Position numbers and translations under genes: made by a program. From NCBI GenBank assembly GCA_024636475.1, contig JAGXHA010000036.1, positions 1 through 51,312 on the forward strand: a stretch of 51,312 nt of DNA, written 5' to 3'. The stretch comes from Roseobacter sp. GTDB lineage: Bacteria; Pseudomonadota; Alphaproteobacteria; Rhodobacterales; Rhodobacteraceae. The stretch's first letter is position 1. The number at the start of each line of letters is the position of its first letter. The notes under the pieces were generated by a model. The model was not told where the DNA came from and ran no database searches. It saw only the letters and a list, made by a program, of their open reading frames with translations. Positions 1-9,240 of this stretch are shown in pieces.

Positions 1-1
1 C

Positions 2-34
2 CTGATGCCCGGCAGCCCCGCTGACCGCGCTTGA
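2..34 (+). CDS. possible 3' end of an upstream CDS (partial)
   Basis: The first bases hold one open reading frame that ends LMPGSPADRA-stop at base 34, 18 bases before the thiolase start. In related bacteria an acyl-CoA dehydrogenase often precedes this thiolase, so this could be its last residues. Ten codons are too few to prove coding or identity. Confidence 0.25.
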   Translation: MMPGSPADRA

Positions 35-52
35 CTTTAAGGGAGACACCAC

Positions 53-1264
53 ATGACCGAAGCATATATTTATGACGCATTGCGCACCCCGCGTGGCAAA
101 GGCCGCAAGGACGGTGCGTTGCACGAACTCACTTCGCTGCGTCTTTCCGCGCTGACGTTGAACGCGCTGAAAGAGCGCAACAACCTTGAGGGCCACGCGG
201 TCGAGGACGTGATCTGGGGCAACGTGACACAAGTCATGGAACAAGGCGGCTGCCTTGCACGCTCAGCCGTCTTGGCATCCGATCTGGATGAACGCATTCC
301 AGGGCTTGCGATCAACCGCTTCTGCGCCTCTGGCATGGAAGCCGTAAATCTTGCCGCCAACCAGATTAAAGGCGGTGCGGGCATGGCCTATATCGCTGGC
401 GGTGTCGAGATGATGGGCCGCGTGCCCATGGGCAGCGACGGTGCCGCAATTGCCGTTGATCCCACGCTTGCGATGGAAAAGTACTTTGTTCCTCAAGGTA
501 TTTCGGCAGATATCATTGCCACAGAGTACGGCTTTACCCGTGATGAGGCGGACCAACTTGCCGTGAAATCACAGCAGCGTGCCAAGACGGCCTGGGACGA
601 AGGCCGCTTCGCCAAGTCCGTCATCGACATCAAGGATCAGAACGGTCTGTCGATCCTCAGCCACGACGAATACATGCGCCCTCAAACCGATATGCAGTCG
701 CTTGGCGCGCTGAACCCCGCGTTCCAGCAGATGGGCGAAGTCATGCCCGGTTTCGACAAGATCGCACTCATGAAGTACCCGCATCTTGAGAAAATCAATC
801 ACATCCATCACGCGGGAAACTCGTCGGGGATCGTGGACGGTGCCGCCGCTGTGCTGATCGGGAACAAGGAATTTGGCGAGAAGTACGGCCTCAAGCCGCG
901 CGCCCGCATCCGTGCGACAGCCAAGATCGGGACCGATCCGACAATCATGCTGACCGGCCCTGTGCCTGTGACCGAGAAAATCCTTGCCGACAACGGGATG
1001 AAAATCGGCGACATCGACCTGTTCGAGGTCAACGAGGCATTCGCTGCCGTCGTCATGCGCTTTATGCAGGCGTTTGACGTCGACGACAGCAAGGTCAACG
1101 TCAACGGCGGTTCCATTGCGATGGGCCACCCCTTGGGTGCGACGGGTGCGATGATCATCGGCACGTTGCTCGACGAGCTTGAGCGCTCCGACAAGGAAGT
1201 TGGCATGGCAACCCTGTGCATTGCATCCGGCATGGGTGCCGCCACCATCATCGAGCGCGTGTGA
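53..1264 (+). CDS. fadA: acetyl-CoA C-acyltransferase (thiolase)
   Basis: This 403-residue thiolase should carry out the last step of beta-oxidation, splitting 3-ketoacyl-CoA with CoA to give acetyl-CoA and a shortened acyl-CoA. The nucleophilic cysteine sits in NRFCASGMEA (C91). The second-domain motifs are GHPLGATGA (H359) and CIASGMGA (C389), so the full C/H/C active site is present. Length is normal for the family. A Shine-Dalgarno GGGAG at 41-45 supports the ATG. The stop overlaps the start of the next ORF (ATGA), and a FadB-like gene follows 325 bases downstream, so the pair probably works as a FadA/FadB complex. An AtoB-like biosynthetic role is possible from sequence alone, but the operon favours degradation. 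Confidence 0.93.
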   Translation: MTEAYIYDALRTPRGKGRKDGALHELTSLRLSALTLNALKERNNLEGHAVEDVIWGNVTQVMEQGGCLARSAVLASDLDERIPGLAINRFCASGMEAVNLAANQIKGGAGMAYIAGGVEMMGRVPMGSDGAAIAVDPTLAMEKYFVPQGISADIIATEYGFTRDEADQLAVKSQQRAKTAWDEGRFAKSVIDIKDQNGLSILSHDEYMRPQTDMQSLGALNPAFQQMGEVMPGFDKIALMKYPHLEKINHIHHAGNSSGIVDGAAAVLIGNKEFGEKYGLKPRARIRATAKIGTDPTIMLTGPVPVTEKILADNGMKIGDIDLFEVNEAFAAVVMRFMQAFDVDDSKVNVNGGSIAMGHPLGATGAMIIGTLLDELERSDKEVGMATLCIASGMGAATIIERV

Positions 1265-1563
1265 TGGCCGATCAACCCCACCCGTTTCTGGCCATCGCCG
1301 AGTTGGCCCCCAAAAAGGGCTTGAATGATCTGAAGGTAAAGGTCGAGCGGGGCGGTGCGTATGTACGTCTGTACCAAAACGCCCCGCCGCTGTTCTTCAA
1401 GCACCGGAATGACCCAAGCGACAGCTTTGACCGCGAGAGTTTTAACGACTTCAAACGGATCCTGCTAAGCGAGGAAGATTGCCAAGATGGCCCGAAAGCG
1501 ACGATTGAATTGATCAGATCGCTGCTTGAGAAATTTGCTGATTACACCCCTCAGCGCACATAA
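1264..1563 (+). CDS. hypothetical protein coupled to the beta-oxidation thiolase
   Basis: A 99-residue protein, MADQPHPFLAIAEL at its N-terminus, whose ATG overlaps the thiolase TGA by four bases, indicating translational coupling. A longer in-frame start at 1216 would lie inside the thiolase and is unlikely. The codons look genuine. The protein is soluble, charged and rich in aromatic residues, with no signal peptide or membrane segment; the middle reads GGAYVRLYQNAPPLFFKH and the C-terminus is helical and acidic. I do not recognise the family. Its place between thiolase and FadB suggests a small accessory or regulatory subunit for beta-oxidation, but that is inference. Confidence 0.8.
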   Translation: MADQPHPFLAIAELAPKKGLNDLKVKVERGGAYVRLYQNAPPLFFKHRNDPSDSFDRESFNDFKRILLSEEDCQDGPKATIELIRSLLEKFADYTPQRT

Positions 1564-1588
1564 CACACTCCAGATTAGGGAGAGATTA

Positions 1589-3790
1589 ATGACCAATTTC
1601 ACCATGAAGACAGACGCCGACGGCGTCGCCATCATCACCTGGGACGTTCCTGGCAAATCCATGAATGTCATGTCGATCGAAGGATTGTCCGAACTGGACG
1701 CGATCATCGACACTGTTTTGTCCGACGACAGCATCAAAGGTGCGGTTGTCACATCCGGCAAGGACGGATCGTTTGCAGGCGGGATGGACCTGAACCTGCT
1801 GGCCAAAATGCGCGAGGATGCCGGCGACGATCCGGCCAAGGGCCTGTTCGAGGGCACGATGCAAATGCACGCTTTGCTGCGCAAAATCGAACGCGCGGGC
1901 ATGGACGCCAAGACCAACAAGGGCGGCAAGCCGATTGCGTCGGCCCTGCCCGGCACCGCCGCTGGGATTGGCCTTGAACTGCCGCTGGCCACGCACCGCA
2001 TTTTCGTTGCCGACAACCCCAAGGCACGGATCGGTTTGCCCGAAATTCTGGTCGGCATCTTCCCGGGTGCGGGCGGGACGACCCGCCTTACGCGCAAACT
2101 GGGTGCGATGGGGGCCTCGCCCTATCTGCTTGAGGGCAAGATGGTTGCCCCTGCTGGCGCGAAATCCGCGGGCCTGATTGACGAGGTTGTTGCCGATCCG
2201 GTTGCCGCCGCGAAAGAATGGGTCCTGAATGCAAAGGACGCGGATATTCTGAAGCCATGGGATGCCAAAGGCTATAAAATGCCCGGCGGCGCGCCCTATC
2301 ACCCTGCCGGTTTCATGACATTTGTCGGGGCCAACGCAATGGTCAACGGCAAGACCCAAGGGGCGTTCCCGGCTGCAAAGGCGCTGTTGAGCGCGGTCTA
2401 TGAGGGTGCGTTGGTACCTTTCGACACGGCGCTTAAAATCGAAGCGCGGTGGTTCACCAATATCCTGATGAACCCGTCATCGTCTGCGATGATCCAGTCG
2501 CTGTTCCTGAACAAGGAAGCCTTGGAAAAAGGTGCTGTGCGTCCCGAAGGTGTGCCAGACCAACGCGTCAAAAAGCTGGGCGTTCTGGGCGCGGGCATGA
2601 TGGGTGCGGGCATCACGCTGGTGTCGGTTCAGGCCGGGATCGAAGTTGTGCTGATCGACCAGACACAGGAAGCCGCCGACAAGGGCAAAGCCTATTCCGC
2701 AACCTTCTTTGACAAGGGGATCGCGCGCAAGAAATCCACCGAGGAAAAGAAGACTGCCGCGCTTGACCTGATCACCGCCACCACCGATCTGGACGCCCTG
2801 AAAGACTGCGATTTGATCATTGAGGCGGTGTTCGAAGACCCCAAGGTCAAGGCCGAGATGACCAAAAAGGTCGAAGCCGTGATCCCGTCAGATTGCATCT
2901 TTGCCTCCAACACCTCGACCCTGCCGATCACCGAGCTTGCCAAAGCGTCGGGCCGTCCCGATCAGTTCATCGGAATCCACTTCTTTTCGCCTGTCGAAAA
3001 GATGCTGCTGGTCGAGATCATCAAGGGCAAGGAAACCGGTGATCGTGCGGTCGCAAAATCGCTCGATTATGTGCGCCAGATCCGCAAGACGCCGATCGTG
3101 GTGAATGACGCGCGGTTCTTCTATGCCAACCGCTGCATCATTCCTTATGCCAACGAAGGCGCGCGGATGATCACCGAAGGCGTTGCACCGCAACTGGTGG
3201 ATCACGCGGCACAATTGCTGGGTTTCCCTGTGGGGCCCGTCCAATTGACCGACGAAACCTCCATCGATCTGGGGGCAAAGATTGCCCGCGCGACCAAAGC
3301 GGCGATGGGCAATGCCTACCCCGCGTCCCAAGCCGACGATCTGATTTTCTGGATGGAAGATCTGGGCCGCCTCGGTCGCAAGGCCAATGCCGGTTTCTTT
3401 GACTATGATGAAAAGGGCAAGCGTCAGGGATATTGGAAGGGGATGCACGACAAGTTCCCGCTGGCCGACACCCAGCCCGATCTGCGTGATGTGCAGGACC
3501 GTCTGATGTTCGTCCAGGTGCTAGAGGCCGTGCGTGCATTGGAAGAAGGCGTACTGGAAGACATCCGCGAGGGTGACGTGGGCGCGATCTTGGGTTGGGG
3601 CTTTGCGCCGTGGTCCGGTGGCCCGTTCAGCTGGCTTGATATCCTCGGTGCACCTTATGCTGCCGAACGCTGCGATCAGTTGCAGGAAAAGTTTGGCGAC
3701 CGATTTGCATGCCCCGCCCTGCTGCGCGAAATGGCCGACAAAGGTCAGACGTTCTATGGCCGCTTCGGTCCGGATGCCAAGGCCGCGTAA
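1589..3790 (+). CDS. fadB: multifunctional enoyl-CoA hydratase / 3-hydroxyacyl-CoA dehydrogenase
   Basis: A 733-residue fusion covering the middle steps of beta-oxidation. The N-terminal crotonase domain (about 1-200) keeps both hydratase glutamates, in GLELPLATH (E130) and GLPEILVGIFPGAGG (E152). The NAD-binding dehydrogenase domain starts near 328 with GAGMMGAG (334-341) and has the catalytic histidine in GIHFFSPVEKM (H464). Two C-terminal 3HCDH domains follow. The start at 1589 is chosen over an in-frame ATG at 1526 because AGGGAGAG lies just upstream and the earlier start overlaps the preceding gene. Length fits both FadB and FadJ; the symbol is assigned by operon context with the thiolase. 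Confidence 0.92.
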   Translation: MTNFTMKTDADGVAIITWDVPGKSMNVMSIEGLSELDAIIDTVLSDDSIKGAVVTSGKDGSFAGGMDLNLLAKMREDAGDDPAKGLFEGTMQMHALLRKIERAGMDAKTNKGGKPIASALPGTAAGIGLELPLATHRIFVADNPKARIGLPEILVGIFPGAGGTTRLTRKLGAMGASPYLLEGKMVAPAGAKSAGLIDEVVADPVAAAKEWVLNAKDADILKPWDAKGYKMPGGAPYHPAGFMTFVGANAMVNGKTQGAFPAAKALLSAVYEGALVPFDTALKIEARWFTNILMNPSSSAMIQSLFLNKEALEKGAVRPEGVPDQRVKKLGVLGAGMMGAGITLVSVQAGIEVVLIDQTQEAADKGKAYSATFFDKGIARKKSTEEKKTAALDLITATTDLDALKDCDLIIEAVFEDPKVKAEMTKKVEAVIPSDCIFASNTSTLPITELAKASGRPDQFIGIHFFSPVEKMLLVEIIKGKETGDRAVAKSLDYVRQIRKTPIVVNDARFFYANRCIIPYANEGARMITEGVAPQLVDHAAQLLGFPVGPVQLTDETSIDLGAKIARATKAAMGNAYPASQADDLIFWMEDLGRLGRKANAGFFDYDEKGKRQGYWKGMHDKFPLADTQPDLRDVQDRLMFVQVLEAVRALEEGVLEDIREGDVGAILGWGFAPWSGGPFSWLDILGAPYAAERCDQLQEKFGDRFACPALLREMADKGQTFYGRFGPDAKAA

Positions 3791-3822
3791 AGCGACAAGG
3801 CTTACGACTTAAACCAAAAAAT

Positions 3823-3849
3823 GGCCCGTTGGAAGCGACGGGCCTTTTT
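3823..3849 (+). terminator. rho-independent terminator of the fad operon
   Basis: GGCCCGT and ACGGGCC form a 7-bp GC-rich stem with an 8-base loop, followed directly by five T. It begins 33 bases after the fadB stop and probably ends the operon. Confidence 0.85.
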
Positions 3850-3986
3850 CAATTCAAACGACAAGATTTATCTCTGGCGGATCAGCGGGCCTTGGTTGTG
3901 AAACGACAAGCGGATCGCTTTTCGCAGCCCCTAGATTATCTTAAACCAGTAGCCCTGCAATCAACGTCGACCAAGGGGCTGCCAGA

Positions 3987-4658
3987 TCAGACGCCTTCGA
4001 CCATATCAGGAAATCCCAGGTTTTCACTTTGGCTTTGTTCCAGAGCAAAACAATTTACCAGATTTGCAGCGTCTTCAAGGTTGAGAATTTCATAAGCATT
4101 TTCAGCGCCTTGCAGCAATCGATCAAGCGTAGTCGTCGGGGACGGGCACAAGATCAAGGCGCCGCCTTCGGCATAGATCACCTGATCCTCAGAGAAGGAG
4201 ATCGAGATCAATTCAATCCGCGTCACCGGAGAGGCGCGGTGAACGCCGCGCACACCGACAAGCGCCTGCGCCGGAACAACGGCAAAAGGATCGCCATGAA
4301 TGTCGCTGGCAGTCTCACACTCGAGCATCACGCCTTGGTCGGGCAAAAGGGTCAGCTTTTCTTTGTTTCCCAAAGCCTCCGGCGGGACGATCACTGGCCA
4401 AAGTGCCTGATCCTCGTCCGGCGTCCCAAGATTGACTGTCACGCGGCGGACATCCAGAACTTCCTGCATGCCATTGTCAAAGGTCAGGACCATATCGCCT
4501 TTTGCCAGCGATTCAACACCTCGCCACCCCATCATTGACGCCACCCGCGTGCCTGCCATCAAACCGTGCGTGGCAGCCTCTAGACCGCCATCATACCCTC
4601 CGGACATTTCCACTGTACGGTAGGTCATTCTATTGGCCTTAAATTTCCAACCAAACAT
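3987..4658 (-). CDS. Hint-domain protein, nucleophile missing
   Basis: A 223-residue protein with the Hedgehog/intein (Hint) fold seen in many Roseobacter proteins. After a short N-terminus comes MAGTRVASMMGWRGVESLAK and then GDMVLTFDNGMQEVLDVRR, the usual Hint core, with a later half at about 105-170 (LLPDQGVML, RVEL-like strands). In the common form the block starts with Cys (CFTPGT); here the aligned position is Gly (G32 in GLMAGT), so self-cleavage by the standard route looks impossible. No secretion, nuclease or calcium-binding repeat region is attached. It is transcribed alone, facing the fad operon. An ATG at codon 11 is an alternative start. Function unknown. Confidence 0.8.
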   Translation of the reverse strand: MFGWKFKANRMTYRTVEMSGGYDGGLEAATHGLMAGTRVASMMGWRGVESLAKGDMVLTFDNGMQEVLDVRRVTVNLGTPDEDQALWPVIVPPEALGNKEKLTLLPDQGVMLECETASDIHGDPFAVVPAQALVGVRGVHRASPVTRIELISISFSEDQVIYAEGGALILCPSPTTTLDRLLQGAENAYEILNLEDAANLVNCFALEQSQSENLGFPDMVEGV

Positions 4659-4866
4659 ATCTTTCCATCCCCATGGTGTCTTGCCGATACCTTCGACTAC
4701 TCGTCTACGTTGTCGATAAGGATCGATTCGGGTGGCGGTAGATCTTCCAAATATAGTTTATTTCAAGGCATTGGTGATTTCTTGGCATCAATCATGCGGG
4801 CGAAAGAGGCATTACCACTCTTCCAAGCTACAATCCGACAACTCAAGGTTAACTATTATGCGGTTT

Positions 4867-5523
4867 TTAAGGTAGATCGCAAAAGCTGTATCCAAAGCGG
4901 GCAATATCGACCGCACAGATCCGGCCCACGATCTGGCGCAAGTCATCCGTGTAATAGGATTGAAAAGATCGCTCGCGGTTTGATGTGTTCTCGATGGACA
5001 AGGTCAACTCAAATCCCAGATGATCAAACAAAGTGGCAGCATCCTTGTTGAAATGCTCAAGACGGATAAAAAGGTTGCACTGCTCGACCCCCGCACCATC
5101 GCGCAGATAAGACCCGTAAGGCGCGTGCATAAGGCTGTCTTGCAAGGCCGGCGTTTTCACGAAATCCTCAAAGCTTTTTTGTTTCGCCAGGCCCACCATC
5201 GGATGATCAAAGTTTTGCGTGCGCAGCCAGTGATAGTAGCTGACGATCCGGTCCCAAGGATTGCGCACAAGCGTAAAGGTAAACATCTGCGCGGTCTCTT
5301 CGCGGGTCACCACGCCTTCGATGTCAGCCAGTGTCGAATGTTTCCAAAGCCTGCCCGCTGCGGGTACATCGGCAAGCCGCTTGCGCCGTTTCACTGCTTT
5401 GGGCGTGTCGCCCAGCATGATGTCGTCTTTCATCGCGCGTCCTTCCAGCGCCAATGCCATCGAGGTGCCACCGGTCTTGGGGATATGCACGAAGATATAA
5501 TTGCGCCCGCGACTGATGATCAT
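4867..5523 (-). CDS. sulfotransferase family protein
   Basis: A 218-residue PAPS-dependent sulfotransferase of the bacterial Sulfotransfer_2 type. The 5'-phosphosulfate loop is HIPKTGGTS (13-21, K16), the 3'-phosphate element is LVRNPWDRIVSYYHW (R87, S95), and KHST at 61-64 carries the expected catalytic histidine. There is no signal peptide, so it acts in the cytoplasm, probably sulfating a glycan, lipid or small metabolite. The acceptor cannot be read from sequence. Its start lies 10 bases after the end of the EamA transporter gene on the same strand, so the two are likely cotranscribed. The PAPS donor would come from the SatCysC fusion at 42.5 kb. Confidence 0.85.
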   Translation of the reverse strand: MIISRGRNYIFVHIPKTGGTSMALALEGRAMKDDIMLGDTPKAVKRRKRLADVPAAGRLWKHSTLADIEGVVTREETAQMFTFTLVRNPWDRIVSYYHWLRTQNFDHPMVGLAKQKSFEDFVKTPALQDSLMHAPYGSYLRDGAGVEQCNLFIRLEHFNKDAATLFDHLGFELTLSIENTSNRERSFQSYYTDDLRQIVGRICAVDIARFGYSFCDLP

Positions 5524-5533
5524 ATCAACACTT

Positions 5534-6466
5534 TCATTCTGGCACTCTGGGGCCGCGCAATGGCAGCGGCGCGTCGGAACGCAGGGCTATGATTGTCCCC
5601 GCGCCTGCGATCAGCACCATACCGACAACCCCGATGACTGTCACAGTCTGCCCCCACAAAATCCAGGCCCAGAAGCTGGCAAAGACCAATAAGGAATACT
5701 CGAAAACGGCAACCTGCCCGGCTTCGCCCAATTGGTACCCGCGAAAGATCAGCGCAATCCCGGCCAGCGACCCTATGGCTTGGACCGCTGTCCAAAACAA
5801 TAATCTCCCGTCCAGCGGCACCCATCCACGAAACACGAAACCTTCCGGGCCAAGCGGTCCGCCCGCTGGCAAGATCAACACACCCAACATCCCGAACAGG
5901 GTCAGCATCGCGAAAAATCCCGCTGTCAACGTCAAGGTGGTTTCGCCCTCGCACCACGCACGGGTCGCAACCGCACCGATCGCATATAGGACCGCCGCAA
6001 CAATCGGCATAAATGCCACCGGTTCAAGCGCCGAAGGATCCGGCTGGATCACCAGCACCGCGCCCACAAACCCGATCATGACGGCAAAGATGCGCCACGG
6101 GCCGACGCGTTTGCCCTGAAAAACGACCGAGATCAGCAGCACAAACAGCGGCGACGTAAACAGCCCTGCAACCACCACACCAATCGGCAAGACCGCCAGA
6201 CAGCCAAAGTAGATCAGCATCGCGCCCGCCGTAAAAACACTGCGTCCCACGACCGCCGCCAGTCTTTTGGGGCGTAAACGGCCAAACCCCAGCACCGCAA
6301 ATGCCCCCATCAGGCCAACCGCCATCACACCGCGCAGCATATGAAACTGCCAAAGCGATCCACGATCTGTCAAATACGGCACAAAATTATCGGTCAGCCC
6401 CAGACATGCCATGCCCGCCAAGACAGTCAAAGCGGCAGTTCCCGGCCTCACCGTAGTTTGAATCAC
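5534..6466 (-). CDS. EamA/DMT family permease
   Basis: A 310-residue, very hydrophobic inner-membrane protein with about ten predicted membrane helices in two tandem EamA halves (about 12-140 and 155-295), the layout of drug/metabolite transporter superfamily permeases. Translation starts at GTG (6464-6466) behind AAGGAAG. Typical substrates are amino acids, metabolites or organic cations; none can be assigned here. It is the first gene of a two-gene minus-strand unit with the sulfotransferase and is divergent from the acyl-CoA ligase gene, sharing a 97-base promoter region with it. Confidence 0.88.
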   Translation of the reverse strand: MIQTTVRPGTAALTVLAGMACLGLTDNFVPYLTDRGSLWQFHMLRGVMAVGLMGAFAVLGFGRLRPKRLAAVVGRSVFTAGAMLIYFGCLAVLPIGVVVAGLFTSPLFVLLISVVFQGKRVGPWRIFAVMIGFVGAVLVIQPDPSALEPVAFMPIVAAVLYAIGAVATRAWCEGETTLTLTAGFFAMLTLFGMLGVLILPAGGPLGPEGFVFRGWVPLDGRLLFWTAVQAIGSLAGIALIFRGYQLGEAGQVAVFEYSLLVFASFWAWILWGQTVTVIGVVGMVLIAGAGTIIALRSDAPLPLRGPRVPE

Positions 6467-6563
6467 AAAATCTTCCTTTGAGTCGCCGTGTTTCCCGCTT
6501 TCAACTTCACTCTACTGGCGCAATACTCAAGCGTAAAAGGTCGTAAACGCGAGAGGATAGGCC

Positions 6564-8186
6564 ATGGGGTGGATGACAAACGAAGAAGGTCTGGACAAAT
6601 GCCGCGCAAACCATGTACCGCTTAGCCCGCTTTCTCATTTGCAACGCGCCGCACATGTGTTCCCTGATGTGCTTGCTGTGTCATACGGTGATCACCGCGT
6701 CACCTATGCGCAGTATCACGCGCGCTGCACCCGTCTTGCATCTGCGCTGGCGACTATGGGCGTCACGTCAGGCCAAGTCGTTGCAACCATCTTGCCCAAT
6801 ATTCCCGCACAGGCCGAGGCGCATTTTGGCGTGCCCGCCTGTGGTGCGGTGCTCAACACCATCAACACCCGCCTTGATGTGGATACCGTCGCCTATATTT
6901 TCGACCATGGCGAAGCCAAAGTTGCGCTGGTTGACAGCCAGTTCATCGATCTGGCCGAAGCGGCTTGCGCCACGCTGGACACGCCACCGCTAATTATCGA
7001 AGTCCCTGATGAAGGCGCGGGGCATCCGGCAACCGGACGGCACATGACCTATGAGGATCTGCTGGCCAAAGGGGATCCGGCCTATCAATGGATTATGCCG
7101 CAGGATGAATGGGAAAGTCTTGCGCTCAATTATACTTCGGGCACCACAGGCCGGCCAAAAGGCGTGGTTTATCACCATCGTGGGGCCTATTTGATGACAA
7201 TGGGCACCGTGGTCAGCTGGCGCATGGTGATGAAGCCTGTGTTCATGCAGATCGTGCCGCTTTTCCACTGCAACGGCTGGAACCATACCTGGATGATGCC
7301 CCTGCTGGGCGGCACGCTGGTCTGTTGCCGTGATGTCACCGCCGCCGCGATCTACAATGCCATCGCGGACGAAGGCGTCACGCATTTTGGCGGTGCGCCC
7401 ATCGTGCTAAACATGATGGTCAACGCCTCTGAGGCCGAACGGCGCAGCTTTGATCATCTGGTCGAGGTCTTTACCGCCGGTGCCCCGCCCGCACCCGCGA
7501 CCCTGTCCAAGATCGAGGCCTTGGGGTTCAACGTCACGCAGGTCTACGGGCTGACAGAAACCTATGGCCATGTCACCGAATGTCTATGGAGCACCGACTG
7601 GGACACGCTGCAAGGCGCGGACCGTGCAGCTATAAAGGCCCGCCAAGGGGTGCTCATGCCGATGATGGAAGAGATTACCGTTCTGGATCCAGAGATGACG
7701 CAGGTTACCAAAGACGGGGCCACTCAAGGCGAAATCATGATCCGTGGCAATTCGGTGATGAAGGGGTATTTCAAAAACCCGCAAGCCACCAAGGACGCCT
7801 TTGCGGGCGGCTATTTCCATTCGGGTGATTTGGCTGTGCAGCATCCGAACGGCTATATGCAGATTGCAGACCGCGCCAAAGACATCATTATCTCGGGCGG
7901 CGAAAACATCTCCTCGGTCGAGGTAGAAGGCGTGCTGATGGGTCACCCGGACGTCAATCTGGCAGCCGTTGTCGCCAAACCAGACGAGAAATGGGGCGAA
8001 GTTCCCTGCGCCTTTATCGAGCTGAAGCCCGGATTGCAGGGTGACGAGGCCGAAATGATCGCCTTTGCGCGTGAAACACTGGCAGGGTTCAAAGCCCCCA
8101 AGAAGGTCGTGTTCCAAGAATTGCCCAAGACGTCGACCGGGAAAATCCAGAAATTCGAACTCCGCAAACTGGCCGCGACACTTTAG
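6564..8186 (+). CDS. acyl-CoA synthetase (AMP-forming)
   Basis: A 540-residue member of the ANL adenylating superfamily. The phosphate loop is YTSGTTGRPKG (190-200), followed by the adenine-binding VYGLTETYG and the hinge DRAKDIIISGGENIS. The catalytic lysine is in KTSTGKIQKF (K527). It activates a carboxylic acid with ATP and CoA through an acyl-AMP. The closest remembered relatives are medium/long-chain fatty-acyl-CoA ligases and the DMSP-linked methylmercaptopropionyl-CoA ligase (DmdB) group of roseobacters; the exact chain length is not decidable here. Start ATG follows GAGAGGAT. It is a single-gene unit that converges on the FkbM gene. Confidence 0.9.
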   Translation: MGWMTNEEGLDKCRANHVPLSPLSHLQRAAHVFPDVLAVSYGDHRVTYAQYHARCTRLASALATMGVTSGQVVATILPNIPAQAEAHFGVPACGAVLNTINTRLDVDTVAYIFDHGEAKVALVDSQFIDLAEAACATLDTPPLIIEVPDEGAGHPATGRHMTYEDLLAKGDPAYQWIMPQDEWESLALNYTSGTTGRPKGVVYHHRGAYLMTMGTVVSWRMVMKPVFMQIVPLFHCNGWNHTWMMPLLGGTLVCCRDVTAAAIYNAIADEGVTHFGGAPIVLNMMVNASEAERRSFDHLVEVFTAGAPPAPATLSKIEALGFNVTQVYGLTETYGHVTECLWSTDWDTLQGADRAAIKARQGVLMPMMEEITVLDPEMTQVTKDGATQGEIMIRGNSVMKGYFKNPQATKDAFAGGYFHSGDLAVQHPNGYMQIADRAKDIIISGGENISSVEVEGVLMGHPDVNLAAVVAKPDEKWGEVPCAFIELKPGLQGDEAEMIAFARETLAGFKAPKKVVFQELPKTSTGKIQKFELRKLAATL

Positions 8187-8255
8187 GCACGACGAAACCT
8201 GACCGAAGCGGTTATCGAGCCGTCCCGTTCGGAAGTTGATCGTGGACCAGCAGGC

Positions 8256-9098
8256 CTACGACGTGATCGCGATGGCCATTTCATCTTCCAGCTTTGGATC
8301 TACAAGTTTCTTCGAGACCAGATTGATCAGGCAGTAAAACCCTAGATTGGTCTGCCCCAGACCGCAGGCCAATGCCCCCAGCCTGCCGATCTGCTCTGGC
8401 TTCATCTTGTCAATTCTCAGCAAATTGCGAACGAATAACCCGTCGCCGTCGCCAACCTGTTGTTTTTGTCTGCGTCCAAAATTCGGCCTGCGCGTGTCGC
8501 GCAGCATGAACCTGTTCAGCCCCATCAACGCGTGAAATTCGAAGTTCCGTTTGTTAAGCCATTTCATAACTTTGCCCAAACTCGGCTCACCATCATAAAG
8601 CTGCAAGAACCTCATTTCGATTTGTACGGCCAATGCTTCTTTGACCTTCTTGTCCCCGTGCTTGAGGATCATCAGTTCCGAGCCCTGTGTGTCAATCTTG
8701 AGAAAATCAATTCTTTCGATCTCGCTGATGGCATCAAGTCGTGTCGTAGGTATCTCAACGATCTCGACCAGTTGGTGCCCGTTATATTCCAGCGCATCAA
8801 TATTATCTTGGCGCAACGGGAAAAAAGACGAGAGGCCATTCCCTTTGTAAATGTGAAACTTATGTGTTTCGCCATCACCGATCGCGGCATTCACATAGGT
8901 GGTGTTTGGATGGTTCAGCGCCAGCAATTGTTGGTAGGCGTCCTTCTGCGGTTCAAACCCGTATAAAGAGCACATGCCATAATCGATCAGCGACTGGTAA
9001 GGCGCATCTCCGCCAATGGGGTTCGCGCCAATATCAACAACATTCACGAGTCCGAATTGTGCAAAAGCCTGCTTTGCAACGTCCATCACTCTCGTCAT
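8256..9098 (-). CDS. FkbM family methyltransferase
   Basis: A 280-residue SAM-dependent methyltransferase. The SAM-binding motif I is VVDIGANPIGG (20-30), the adenosine-binding acid is in YGFEPQKDAY, and the FkbM hallmark is FLKIDTQGSE (133-141). Relatives O-methylate sugars or polyketides; in roseobacters they often decorate surface glycans. The C-terminal 60 residues lie beyond the core domain and may bind the substrate. The gene stands alone, without glycosyltransferases beside it, so the acceptor is unknown. Start is an ATG preceded by AGGA. Confidence 0.85.
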   Translation of the reverse strand: MTRVMDVAKQAFAQFGLVNVVDIGANPIGGDAPYQSLIDYGMCSLYGFEPQKDAYQQLLALNHPNTTYVNAAIGDGETHKFHIYKGNGLSSFFPLRQDNIDALEYNGHQLVEIVEIPTTRLDAISEIERIDFLKIDTQGSELMILKHGDKKVKEALAVQIEMRFLQLYDGEPSLGKVMKWLNKRNFEFHALMGLNRFMLRDTRRPNFGRRQKQQVGDGDGLFVRNLLRIDKMKPEQIGRLGALACGLGQTNLGFYCLINLVSKKLVDPKLEDEMAIAITS

Positions 9099-9240
9099 TC
9101 CTGATCCTCAAATCTAAATAGTCTTGATGTATTGAGACGCGAAAAATTGGTCTCATGCGCATTCTGCCTGCAACCGATATTCCTTGGCTTCGATCTACTG
9201 CCAGATATTGAAAAAAGCATCGTCATCGCCCCACTTTTCC

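Noticed and set aside
569..1129. Long antisense frames opposite the thiolase and many other genes
   Set aside because: These are shadows produced by high GC at third codon positions of the real genes; none has a recognisable domain.
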